Source: Aphis gossypii
Lineage: Eukaryota > Arthropoda > Insecta > Hemiptera > Aphididae
Assembly (NCBI RefSeq): GCF_020184175.1
Contig: NC_065532.1
Span: 3,534,001-3,598,000 of the forward strand
Length of the DNA: 64,000 nt
Reading direction: 5' to 3'
The notes below the pieces were generated by a model. It had not been told where the DNA came from and made no database searches. It saw nothing but the letters and a program-made list of their open reading frames with translations. Every line of letters begins with the position of its first letter. Within the stretch, counting starts at the first letter, position 1. Below are positions 41,901 through 54,100 of the stretch, piece after piece. Both the position numbers and the translations under genes were made by a program.

Positions 41901-44900
41901 ATGCGCTAAAAATATTAAATGAAAACAACAAAATATGCAAAAAATGGAAATCTTACAGTAGAAATCGACAAAAAATCCAGTAAAATCAGCAAATAACAAA
42001 AACTAGAACCAAATACCTAATTCGAAATCATCGTAATAGTAAATTATACCTATAACATATAAAATATTATCGTTATAATTGTACAGCGCTGCATCAGCGC
42101 AATCATTCTGTTTACTTACTCTTTATACAACTAAATATCTTATATTATATTAATCTATAAATTTACAATTACCTTGATAATTCGATTGACAAAAATCTAA
42201 AAATACGATTTTCTAAAATATAATTTCATAAAATAAAATCGATTTTGATTCAACAACAGGTAAAAATACAAAAAAGTCTTAGAAAGTCAAAAAAAAAAAA
42301 AAAAATACTAAAAATTAAAAAATCACAAAATATGCAAAAATAAAATATGATTTTTCTGTATCATGAAACAAATTTTTAGCTTACTGCCTTACTTTGCTAA
42401 TTTTTAAGCATCTCATAAGAAATATGCAAATGCTATAAAATTCAAACCCTGATTATAATATTTATATATTATAATATATTAAAATAATTTTTAAATGCGT
42501 ATAGTTATGCAAATAACCTTAGAATGTGTATATAGAATCGACGATGAATCAATTATTATTGTAAACGTATATGAGATCTGACATCGGTGCTTTAAACGAT
42601 CCTGCAGAGTTTGGAGTATAGATCACTGCATTCTAACTACGACTGACGTACTTAATCTTGAAACTAGAGTAGTTAAAATAGGTTAAAACGCACCCTATAA
42701 TTATAATAATCAATAGAAAAGTAGTATATAGTAAATCAATAGCGCGCCGATCGGCTTATGATGCGAAAACCCACAAAATTCCATGCCCAATATTGCTATT
42801 GTTTAATAATCATTATTATTGATTTTCATTTAACGAAAAAATTGTTTTTATGATCTATAAGTATATTTATGATAATTTATAAATACCTTAAATTATTATT
42901 ATTTTACGTAGGTGTAAGGTATTTACACTTCATAGCAAGTATTTTATGACCGAAATAACTATAAAGCAAATAAACAGCCCTACAATCTGCAAAAAGCTAT
43001 CTACGGGAGCAGAGCACGCGGGTGATAGTTAGTTTTATTATAAACTTATCGTTTATCAATTAATATTGGAACACTTACGTATTTAATTTTTTACGTTTGT
43101 AGTATATATTATGTATATGTTACAATCATACCTAGACAACCTAGTACCTTTTAATCAGTATTACTACAATATAACTCGCATCAATTGACATGTGTCAAAT
43201 AAAAAAACACATCAAAACATATGGAATACAAAAATACTTAAACATTTAAATCTTTTAAAAAAACACAACTATAATAAATTCTTTAAATAAACAACCGATT
43301 TGTTCGTATTATAATGTATATTAATTAATTATTTCACCGTATTTTTAACATAATTTAATAAAAATAAATTAAAAAATATCAAATCTCATATACTTAAACT
43401 AAAAAAAAAAAAAAAACGTTAAATTTATATTTATGTTATCGTTATTGGTTATTATAGTGTTAGATGCCACATCAAAAGGTCCAGAAGGACTTGTAGATGC
43501 AAACACATTCAGTTTCGGTAATTTCGACCAATGCATTGAATCAAAATCTAAAATTCTCGGAATATCTGGAGGATACACATTGGTAGACATTGATTTTCGA
43601 CCAAGTTATCAATTATATCCAGGATTTTATGACAATGACCACTCGAAAGATTATGAACCATTTGATCAAGATAAAACGACATTTGAAATACTGAAGGTAA
43701 AATTGATAGTTTTTTAAAGTGTTTTATGTATAATTATTAATTTTATTGTACATACAATATAAATAGTTAATGAATATATCTCTCATGTGGTAATTATAAT
43801 ATCAAATCATAATATAATCACTAATAAAAACACTAATGGATTGTATTTTAATATTTTATTTAAAAAACAATGTATTTTTGTGGGTCATATTTTTGTTGGT
43901 CTATATAATATTTGGTCATTGCTGTAACTTATTTTTCTTTGATTATTTTTTCCGAAAGCTGTTTTTATGGCCATTATTATCGATTACTAATATCATTACC
44001 GAAAAATTACATATTATTATAATTAAAATTTTCCGCATAAATATATATTTATATTTTCGACTGATACTCTTTAGGTGTATTCAACTTTAATTTGTTTGTC
44101 AGTTCAAATTTTTCCAAATATAACTTAAAAGTTTTTTCTTCGAATGATTTTATTTCTTTAGCACAACGTACAAGAAGCTTATGTACAAAGGCATAAATTT
44201 CAATGGGGCGTGTGTTTACCAGATACTTGTCAATCGGAAGACGTTCAAAAGATCGTGAGCAACGTATTAATACCAGAGTTGAACCGTCATGGATTGGAAG
44301 GTAATGTAACCATCGACCCATTGTTGCACACTTCCAAAGAAAATGTATATAAATTCACTGCGGGTTTCTTCTTTGTCTGGTGCGTTTAAAAGTAATACTT
44401 TTATATTATTCAGTGCCATTTTGATGCCTTTCTTTATTTTTTTGTAGTGCAATGTACGTGTTGATCGGACTACTTGTCATCGTAGGCACTTTATACGATT
44501 TCATTTATTTGCAATACCGACCTAAATCTGAACACGGACCAATGAGTAAGTTCAAGTCAATAGATTTTTGTGATAAGTCTATTTTTTTTTTAATAGTATT
44601 TTTATTGTGCTTTATCGTAATGTTTTACTATTTTATTAGAAAAATTCATGAAACCGTTTTCACTTATCTCTAACTTTGAAAGACTTATGAAACCGTCGGA
44701 GACCGAAGAGTTTTCAATTATAAATGGATTTAAAGTATGCGCGATTCTACAGGTCATTATCGGTCACAGATGGTTTATTGAGCTCGGAAACCCACAGTCG
44801 AATCCCAATTTCACTCATTGGGTAAATTGATTGCAATATGTATTTTAAAACATTGACAGGCCATAATTATTTATATCAAAAGTTTTTCGCTTAGATGATT

Positions 44901-47900
44901 CATAATTTCTGGTTGGGTTACTTTAAATGCACAATATTTTTGGAAACATTCTTTGTAATTAGTGGATTCCTCACTTTCTATCTAATTACAAAACAACTAA
45001 CAGAAAAAAAACACTTGAACTTCATACCCATTATGATTTACAGATGGTTGAGGTAAGTGGTATAATATTTTAATTATTTAATTTGTCAAGTATTATTATT
45101 TATTACGTTATTTAGTAGAGAAATATTGAATATTTTTATTTCAGAATATTCCCAGTTTACGGCACACTTATTGTCACATATATTTTTGTGCTTCCGTATC
45201 TGAACAGTGGTCCATTATGGAGGATGATCGTATACAGGGAATCGGAGAGATGTAAAGTCAATTGGTGGACAAACGTACTTTTTATAAACAATTACGTACA
45301 CACAGACGAATTGGTAAGCGCAACTATAATATATTATTTACATTATTTGTCATAATAATATGGTTTAATGGTCTAATGTTGATAGTGTATTATTCCCTCG
45401 TGGTATTTGGCTTGTGATATGCACTTCTTCATAGTTGGTACACTACTGACCTATGCTATTTGGAAGTGGAGAAAACAAGGGCTTGTGATACTTGGAGCGT
45501 GTTTGACTTTATCAACAGTAATTCCTGCTTATATAATAATAAACGAGAATCAACGAGGAACGGCTGATATTACTCCGCAGTAAGCATTTATATTAATCAA
45601 AATGGTCTGATCTAATATTATATTTAAATCAGTTACCTACCCGGTTTCTTTAGTTTAACTATCGGCTAATATTATACCATTATTAATATAACTTAAAACC
45701 TATAATTTGAAATTATTTTAATTTATTCAAATTTATTACAGTATATTTCATTTGATAGAAAAATTAATCTTTTTTTTTAAATTGTTAATGGATAAATAAT
45801 ATATTTAAAGAGTTTATTGTTTATTTTGATTTGAAAAATAGTTTAACAATTGTTATTGTTAATATGTATATATTAAAATGAATAACTATTAACTTATATT
45901 TTAAATATTATTATAAATATGAAATCTTATTATTATCTTAAATAATTATCTATATAAATCAATATTTTATTAATTTATAAGTATTTGTAAAACATTTTTG
46001 ACTCACATATTTATTTTAAACCATTTTATTGAAGTTAGAAGTAAGAGATTTTAATTTGAATAATTTCAAACAAATTAGTATTTACAAACATTTTAATATT
46101 TTATGCTGATTAATTAATGTACATGATATAACACATAATTTCCGTATTATAGAAATCTTAAAGATCTCAGCAAAGAAAGATTTTACACTGAAGTCTATAT
46201 AAAAAGCCATATGAGGTCGATGACTTACTTTGTTGGAATCTTGGCCGGATACGTGTATATGAGGTTAAAGGAAGCTGATTACAAATTGTCATTGGTAATA
46301 TAGAGTTTATTATTAATTATTATTGTTATAAATTTATTATATTTAACTCTTAATAATATGAAAAAATAATATTATTTTTAAAAAACTCAACAGATAAATA
46401 TTAAATAATTATTGTCTTTTAATAAAATATAAAATAGGAAATAAATATATCACATGCAATATGCATCCTATATAAAAGTGTAAAACACGTTAATCTAACT
46501 ATTATTATTTATTATTATATATTAATGCTAAATATTTATTAATTTGTAGAAAAGTCGTATTTTCTGGGCTCCAGTTGTTCTTATGATTGGAAATGTTATT
46601 TATTTGAGTTCTGGAACTTTTTTTACATTAAAACACCAATATGTAAATTACGAACACGCAATATATTTTACGATCGGCCGACTCGTATGGTCTATTCTTA
46701 TATCTTACGGAATAATAGGTCACGGACTATCCGGATTTGGTAATACACTTATTTTATTTAAATTTTAAAAATTTAACATCATTTTAATTTTTGTTATCTA
46801 TGTGTGAAGGAGTGTGTATAAGCGGCTTTTTAGGCCACAGAGTTTTCCATGTTCTTGGAAAATTAGTTTTTTGCGTTTACATGTACCAAGAAATCATTCA
46901 ACTTCAAACTATTGGAGCAATCGAAACACCAACATACCAAAGCTTAACATTAATCGTAAATATTAAAAAATTATCTACTTTTAATATTTCTTAAAAAATT
47001 TAGAAGTGCTTAGTCTTTTTTTTTGTATTTTTATAAATATATTTGACATACAAAAATAATGCTAATCTTATTCCAATGAAATTAATTTTTATAATTTTCT
47101 ACAGTTTTGGAGATTTTGTGGTGACGCCACAGTGGCCTTCATGTATGCATTTGCTATTAATGTTATGATTGAATCACCATTTGATAGATTCCAAAAGAAC
47201 GTAATGAAATTATTTGTTGGAGGTAAGAATATTACAATTTAATCTAATATATTAACCATTATGACATACATAATAATTTGTTAAATCGAAAATGGATAGA
47301 TACAAAAATGTGGTAGTCATATTTAAATATTTATATTTTAATGATGTATTACTTATAATAAAAGTATTACATTTAAATAAAATTGTAGGTATCAATTAAA
47401 AAAATAATTCATTAATATAGACTTAATATTAATTATTGATTATAGCTAACAGGCTAATAGGTACCTAATTTATTTAAAAATAACATAGATATTCTTATTT
47501 ATTTTATAGTTTATAAATTAATGTTGTATACAAATTATTATAATATAAATAATATTTTTAAATATTACACCACAACAGAAAATTATTACCTTATTTATTT
47601 TAGACATTATTTACTATTTATAATGAATTTAATTATTTTGTTATAATTTAAAAAAACATTGATCATAGAAACGTTTCAACTTCATGTTTATTATTATTTC
47701 TTATACTTACACAATGCAATTTTCAAAATATTTAAACAAATTTATACCTAGTACAATGATACGCCAAATCATAGTAAAACAATTTTTACATAATAAAGGA
47801 CATATTTTTATCAAATATTTGTTAAATCAACCGTTTTTTAGTAGAAAAATAATCTAAAATTATTAACATTATAAATTATATAAAAAAATAGAGTCAGAAG

Positions 47901-48187
47901 GTAACACGTCAGTCATAATTTATTTCCGTATAAGTATAACCTACCCAATTACAGTAACTTACTGAATAACTTGAAACCTACTATAGATACTTATTGCAGA
48001 AAAACTTTCCCAATTTTAAAATTTTAATATTTTCACCTATCTCTGAAATATGATTATCTAATAATGTTATTTTATTATTGTTCTAGATGCGTTTTCAAAG
48101 CCAAAACCACAACAATCAATTAATAAAAATAGTTCTGAAATCTACGAGGTATACGAGGTTGAGGTACAAGTGATAGAACAGGCATAA
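37331..48187 (+). CDS. NRF-6-like membrane acyltransferase-3 family protein with repeat-rich N-terminus, gene B (13 exons, 1207 aa)
   Basis: Assembled exons: 37331-38999, 43458-43696, 44162-44379, 44448-44545, 44640-44821, 44895-45052, 45145-45313, 45386-45579, 46153-46294, 46550-46739, 46810-46955, 47105-47222, 48087-48187 (stop TAA). All are GT-AG in consistent phase; the sum is 3624 nt. Order: signal peptide, repeat region (42 to about 450), NRF domain (about 535-660 and on), acyltransferase-3 membrane domain (from about 740), acidic tail. Hallmarks: WAFKMLDATSK, FDQC, CLPDTC, IIGHR (His784-Arg785), FFVISGFL, NWWTNVLFINNY, SWYLACDM, IESPF. It is much longer than gene A because of exon 1; from the NRF domain on the two align exon for exon. 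Introns after the first are mostly short (68-149 nt; a few of 255-864 nt). An AATAAA at 48488-48493 is a plausible polyadenylation signal. Confidence 0.92.
37454..38404 (+). repeat. Four tandem in-frame repeats, 237-240 bp each
   Basis: Repeat 1 is 37454-37690, repeat 2 37691-37927, repeat 3 37928-38164, repeat 4 38165-38404 (one extra codon, a doubled Phe). Each unit encodes 79 residues running from NVELSAKVSPDQTIL to PSLFDNPLKLDK. Repeats 2 and 3 differ only in a few bases at their 3' ends (FDNPL versus LDNPL plus silent changes), while 1 and 4 are more diverged. This is the pattern of recent expansion in the middle of an array. Confidence 0.97.
38405..38731 (+). repeat. Second, derived repeat type in gene B exon 1
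   Basis: A 67-residue unit (38405-38605) and a partial second copy (38606 to about 38731) both read QTEVSYDVNDQSNTE-PDLNVS-NVKSEP followed by TTTT. The first unit ends with the AEVSVKL...NPLNLTK segment taken from repeat 4 of the main array, so this block arose by duplicating a piece spanning the array edge. Confidence 0.9.
40689..41448. mobile_element. Foldback-type element with long inverted arms
   Basis: The left arm (40689 to about 40830) and the reverse complement of the right arm (about 41310-41448) share TATTGATTTTACA, TCG/CTTTC, CAG-GTGAAAATG, TTCGATTTT-ACTTAA and AGTGGTTTCTGRT in the same order. The interior is AT-rich and non-coding. Related one-armed copies occur at 5940-6030 and 55795-56010. 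The arms are diverged and no target duplication was found, so exact ends are approximate. Confidence 0.6.
41514..41710 (+). mobile_element. Possible Helitron-like 5' end
   Basis: Begins TCTATACTATGAAAGC in an A|T context and continues with CGCATACAAATCCACACCG..., reminiscent of insect Helitron-derived repeats that start TCTAYACT. No 3' hairpin with CTRR was found. The 62-codon frame at 41522-41710 is not regarded as a gene. Confidence 0.25.
41864..42451. mobile_element. hAT-type MITE, 588 bp, with 8-bp target duplication
   Basis: Terminal inverted repeats begin CAGGGTTGGGATTTTATAGCA on the left, and the right end reads inward as CAGGGTTTGAATTTTATAGCA. The flanks are a perfect 8-bp duplication ATTATAAT (41856-41863 and 42452-42459), diagnostic of hAT transposition. 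ATATGC motifs recur near both ends, as expected for subterminal transposase binding sites. No transposase frame is present. Confidence 0.9.
42540..43030. other. CpG-richer block in gene B intron 1
   Basis: Contains several CpGs including GCGCGCCGATCGG near 42741, against a nearly CpG-free background, and lies 430-900 bp upstream of exon 2. It could be an enhancer or an internal promoter, or transposon remains; nothing specific is recognised. Confidence 0.2.
43458..44379 (+). CDS. Gene B exons 2-3: body of the NRF domain
   Basis: Exons 43458-43696 and 44162-44379. Exon 2 begins by completing Met557 (MLDATSK) and contains FDQC (Cys582); exon 3 contains WGVCLPDTC (Cys654 and Cys659) and ends at the start of a hydrophobic helix (GFFFVW/C). 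The first intron here (43697-44161) is AT-rich with nothing recognisable; open frames inside it on both strands are shadows. Confidence 0.9.
44448..46294 (+). CDS. Gene B exons 4-9: acyltransferase-3 membrane domain, N-terminal half
   Basis: Exons 44448-44545, 44640-44821, 44895-45052, 45145-45313, 45386-45579 and 46153-46294. They hold the first transmembrane helix (AMYVLIGLLVIVGTLYDFIY), INGFK...IIGHR, LETFFVISGFLTFY, LPYLNSGPLW, NWWTNVLFINNYVH and PSWYLACDMHFF. Exons 5-9 match gene A base for base in length. Intron 8 (45580-46152) is AT-rich without features. Confidence 0.92.
46550..48187 (+). CDS. Gene B exons 10-13: C-terminal half and tail
   Basis: Exons 46550-46739, 46810-46955, 47105-47222 and 48087-48187. 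Exon 11 starts after AAG at 46809, so it begins by completing a Gly codon and reads VCISGFLGHRVFHVLGKLVF, then YMYQEIIQLQ. This departs more from the LSRLTY..YL.H motif than gene A does: the Arg and the final His of the motif are not kept. Exon 12 carries VMIESPF. Exon 13 gives a 33-residue acidic tail with a YEVYEVEVQV stretch, unlike the short tail of gene A. Intron 12 (47223-48086) has nothing recognisable. Confidence 0.88.
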
Positions 48188-51100
48188 ATTTAATTAATTT
48201 ATTATCTTATAATGGTAAATTATTCCTTAGATATAAATATCATGTATTTTGTATATTTTGTTGTATAACATATTTTGTTAATAAGATAACCTATTATATA
48301 TTTATTAGAATTGTTACCATTCAATATAATTTATAAATATTTATTTAAGAGGAGTATCAATTATTATAATTATGTGTAATGTTTATGTATAGTCAAAATT
48401 TGGATGGTATTGTACAATGTTCAACTTCCAAAAATATTTATAATATTTGACTTTGAACAGAGATATTATTAAGTTGTATTTTGGTAAAATAAATCAATTT
48501 CTGTTAAATATACAAATTGATCTACCAAGCATGCTCATCTCTCTTTTTTATATAATAATATGTATGGAATCGTGTATGATGACTAATTGTTAATTAAATA
48601 TTTTAGTAATTAATATTAATTATTTATAATTTATAAAAATAGTTCAAGTATAATAAACACTAGATCCAATATTAAATCTACTTTATATCTTTTCAAACCA
48701 TTTTTTAAAACTGTTATCCTTTATTTAAACATCTTAAAAATTGAAAAACTGCTCATAAGAAATTTGAACTAAGTTTATCAATATTAAAAAAATAATAATC
48801 AATAAATAATTTACAGTAAAAAAGGGACTTTTATTTGAAACTAAATGTTTATATCTCCATCATCTACTCTTTTATTAATAAAAAAAATCTGAAAGATTTG
48901 AAAATATGGTCTTAAAAGAGTATATTTAAAAATTTCAAAAATTATATTTTGAACAATTGCTTTGTTTAAGGAAAAAGGGTTGACTCATCCTGATTATTTG
49001 AATATTGTCTAACAATATGGTTCCTTGAGCTTATACTAAACAATAACTCATATTTTAAATTATTGATATTATTATATACTTAAATATTGAACGATAACCT
49101 AACCTACCGATAAAAATAAGGCTTCTACTTTGTCTGTCTCAATTGCCATTATACTTCCTAAAATGCTGCTAAAGTATGAAAGAAGCAATAATTTTACAAG
49201 ATAAATTTATTTGATACTTTTTTTTACAAACATCTTTTCATTGAAAGAAAAAGAAATAAAATTACATAATGATACAACTATGTAGTAATTAAATTAATCA
49301 ACATGACTGAGCTAATCGCCATAAATTTAAATTTAGTATTTTTCCATTAAATTGTGCATTGAATTGCCAACTGCATTAAATAAAAATTAAATGTTTTAAT
49401 ACTTATCATACAAAGAATTAAATATTATAATATCATAATATTAAAAATATATTTAAGAAACCTGAAACTACAAATTGCATTACATATAAAAAATATTAAA
49501 ACAATATTGTGAAAATATTTACAATATAATAGTAAAAAATAGGTACTTGTAATTTTAATATAACAGTCAATAAAAAGTTAAAATCCTTGAAACATAAAAA
49601 CATTAAGACATAAAAGACATGTATAAAGTAATTAAAATTGTTGAATTGACTATTTGTAAGTTGAAATTACTGTCTAGTATAAATATTTTAAAATAAATAG
49701 TAGCAAAATTTACAAATTTTCTAGTTTAATAAATTTTTATAATAAAAATAATTAAACATGATTAAACATTTTTCCAGAAATGAATGTATGAATAAAATAA
49801 ATAATTACCAAATTATTGTTTTATAGAATTATTATTTTAAAATGTATGCAGCATTGATAACATAATCAATTATGATAATTTTAGAAAAAAATCAATTGAA
49901 TTTGATTAAAAACATTGTACATATTATTATACCTATTGATATTATTGAATAGATTGACTATTGAATCATTAACTAAATTTATCGATTTTATAGTTATATA
50001 AGAAAAAAATATTTAAATGTGTAGTTATATTTATTTTATGAGATATAAAGTTACTTTAAATAAAATGATGGGAAAAATAATGATAAATAGAATAATAAAA
50101 ATTAGTATTTCGAGAACTGCAAATTTTTAAAATAAATTTTTTTTATCAAAAGGACAAAAAAATTACATAAGTGACTCATTTAATACTCAGTAAAATTGTA
50201 CATTATATCTACACTGTTATATTAAAAAAAGTATGATTTTAGTACCTGTAAATGTATTATAATATTACGTATAAATTCCAATATAAAACTACACTTTGTG
50301 TCACTTTTCGAATCTTAGTACTATTTGATAATGTCTTAGAACTCACTTCAGATATTTTACACTACGCGTATTATAAAAATAAGTATTTAAAGATAATAAA
50401 TAACAATATGTTCTTTGATGGTTAAAAATGAATTGACTGAATTGTATTAAACTTAACACGATAATATATTCATTCTAAATCAAATAATGTATGAATATCA
50501 ATGATGTAAGTATGGATTTAATAAAAAGCTAGTGCATATTGAATTCAATAAAAATAAAAAAGTGATTATATTATACAGAATTTTGAATAATATAATAAAT
50601 TAATTATTAAATCATATTATTTACTTCTCAAATATGTGTCGATGATCAAGTGAATATAAATACCAATAAACTACCATCTAATAATGCAGTGAGTCAAATT
50701 TAATCTTTTTTTTTTTTTATTAAAAAATGTATTCAGTTTAATGTAGTAAAATAAATACTTTTTGTATACAATTATTTTCAACTGTATAGAATATTTATTT
50801 ATTACAATTGTCAAGCTAATCATTTAATGGGAAGTAATCTTATATAAAATTAAATAGATATTTAAACAATTAAACACTGTATATCCATCTGTATTTTTAG
50901 AATTAAAAATAAAATATAACATTTTCTTTAATATTCACAAGAAAAAAATTAGTTACATAGCAGTAGTATATACGAATTATATATACTTAGTACAGCTTAC
51001 TTACTATATTATACCTATAGTAGATACACACAAGATATAGATAATAGATTTTTTCACTGATTTATTAGTCACTTGTTAATTCAAATTCACACAATTATAA

Positions 51101-54100
51101 TAAAACGAGATATTCTTATACATTACTAAAGGAGAACTAAAAAGTCACAAGAAAATGGACAGAATAAATAATTAAATTGTATTTTAGATCTATTTTTCAA
51201 TCGTTTTAGTAAACAGTTTTAAAAGAAAGTCTATTAAGTACTTAATATTATCTATATTTTATTTAAATTCATAGATCATTTTTATAATTATATATAGTTG
51301 CTTAAAATATATAGACGTAAATTAACATTACAAGCATAACTCAGCCAGAAAAGTGGTGAAGTTTCACCTAAAATTATTATTTTCATACAGTAATAGATAT
51401 TTAAAATATCTTGAAATGCTTATTTTTAGTACATAATGTGTAAATAAGATTTTTGCCATACCAATCTCCGTCTTCAGTCAATAGTTTTTATTTTATTTGC
51501 GCTATCTCCGGTAGCACGTAGGTAGGAAAATAGTCCCACATATTATTACTTGGAAACAGTAGTTAATATATTTTACACTTATTTGAATGACAAGACTATA
51601 GATTTATTCTATTAGTACGTATTAGTTAGTGAGCAATGAGCTATATTTTATTTAAATTTTTTACTAATAAATATTAATAAAAATGGTATTTTTAAAGCAC
51701 TAGGTTAGGTATCACTAGGATCAAAAATTGTAAAAATATACACAAAATATGACTATTATATATATTATATATGTCTAACAATATGGTTGAATTCATATAG
51801 TTAGGGGTGAAGGGCAAAGAAGAAAAAAATATACTAAGTAATAGAAATTAACTTTTCAACTAGTAAAAGTTTGTACACGTGTAAAAACATTTACTATAAT
51901 TAATTTTTATAGATGTCTTTATTTATTTATTATTGAATTCGTTATCGAAGTTCTATAATCAAAAATACTACCACTGTTGTTATAAAACATAACTTCAAAG
52001 TTAAAGTTCTTATCAATATTTATTATTGATAAAACAATACTTTAAAAATTAATTTTATAATAACTATTTTTAATTAAAAAATAAATACATATCTTTAGTG
52101 GCTTATCTATTATGTACACGTAAATTTGAACATATTATTTCCATTTACATTTCTCTAAACGTAAGTATTTAAACTATTAATTATTATTACAATTGTAAGA
52201 AATAGATGTATTGCACAATATGAAAAATAAATTTAAGCTGAAATTAAATGAAGTTCAAAACTAATAAAGTTAGTGATTATTTATATCGTAATGTATTGAA
52301 TTGTTAACGAATAATAATTTTCACGCAATAAATTTGGTAAAAAAAATTATAAAATTTCCCTTTTTGAGATTAATTAACTATAAATTAATAGGTATTTAAT
52401 AATGATTGCTGTTAATATTATTATTTTGTTAAAAACTATAGTAGGTATATTTGTACAATAGGTAAATTTGATAACATTAAATACGTATATAATGTCATGA
52501 TAAGTCACGAAAAATAAAACATAATCCTAAACATAAGTTATTGTCAAGGGGGATTTATTATATTTACATAGATTGAAATTGGTTGCTATAAATGTAAGTG
52601 AGTCAGTTCATATATTTTTTTTTCATTCTCCCTGGTACGAATTTTATTTCATAAAAATAAAAAAGACTAACACCGTGGTCAATTACATACGAACAAAACG
52701 AAAATTCCTCAACATAAGACTCCACAAACTTTAACATATTTTAAAATCGAATATCCAATTCGAAACTAAATTTCTACCACTAAATAATACGTCTTATTTC
52801 TAATTATGATTTTTAATACAATAGTACCAAACTATGAGATGTATGAAAATATAAAATATAAATTATAAATAACAACCTTTTAGTCATTCTAATCAAAACA
52901 TCTTCGTGTCTTATCTATATGATCCTCTATACTTGAGAAACTTTTTTTTACATACCTATACAAATCTAAAAATTCTATAATAAAAATATTACAAAAATTT
53001 TCATACAAACACACTTATATGTCGACTTATCTTTCATCACTTTTTTTGGAAAACCAGCCCATTATCAACTTACATGTATGACACTGAGTAATTCTTAGTG
53101 ATTTCATCCATAATTTCAAGACGAATAAATAAATCCTAACAAATTAAGATTAAATAATTATTTTATTGAATATTATAATATTATATAATTCACGACATAT
53201 TACTTCATGACATAATATCATTATTTTTTCAAAAATTGTTTATGTAAATATGATTAAATCTTTTAAAAATTAAAATTTTAACTGACATAATGAATAAAAT
53301 TAGTTAAATTTTTAAGTTGAGTGTTACAATTTTATATATTTCTAAGTAATAAGTTATTTTTTAAATCGACTCTTTTTCAGTTATACAAAATACATTTTTC
53401 AAAGAAATATGGAAGCTCAATTTTTTACACTATTGTATGTATTAAAAAAAAAAGTACATATTTCTATAATTTACAGCATAAAACTTCACATTCTTCTGCA
53501 GTCAGTTTTATTTATAATATATTTTTCTAAGAATTATGTATCTATTTCGCTTCCAAACACTTAAAATTATTAAAAGTGAGATAAATTTGTAGCATTTTTC
53601 TTTGATGAAATTACATTCTCGATGTAAAGGAAAGTATTAAGGTACTATTTCATTATCACAATTCACCATTTTTTGTATGTGTGTTGTAATGAAATAGTAT
53701 GCTTAAATAATATATATATATTATAAACTATGTAGGTAAATATATAAATACATATAAATATAAAAGTAATTCACGTGTCGTTGACTGAAATATTTTTTCA
53801 TATGGATTACACAAATTATACCGGAAAGCAATAAAATTGTCAGTGTAAATAATGGCACTTGAATAATAAATTATTATTGAAATTATTTTAATGGTAATGA
53901 ATTACAGCTAATAAAGGTATTTTACAAATTAATTCAATTAACCGTTACGTAAATTCTTACAATGGTAAGTTGATGCAAACTATTTCTCAGTAGTAACATA
54001 ATTTTAAAATACAAAATATCATGAAATGTTAGAAATGTATAATAGTAAAACTAAAATAAATTAAATCGTTCAAATCCAAATGCTTTGAAGCATAAGCGAT

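Larger units (their letters stand above)
39000..43457 (+). other. Gene B intron 1 (4.5 kb) with several transposons
   Basis: Phase 1 intron, same position as intron 1 of gene A. It contains a foldback element (40689-41448), a Helitron-like end (41514-41710), a hAT-type MITE (41864-42451) and CpG-richer DNA at about 42540-43030. The remainder is AT-rich without recognisable content. Confidence 0.75.

Noticed and set aside
44049..44452. Two minus-strand frames over gene B exon 3
   Set aside because: Antisense to a well-supported exon with NRF motifs; no independent evidence.
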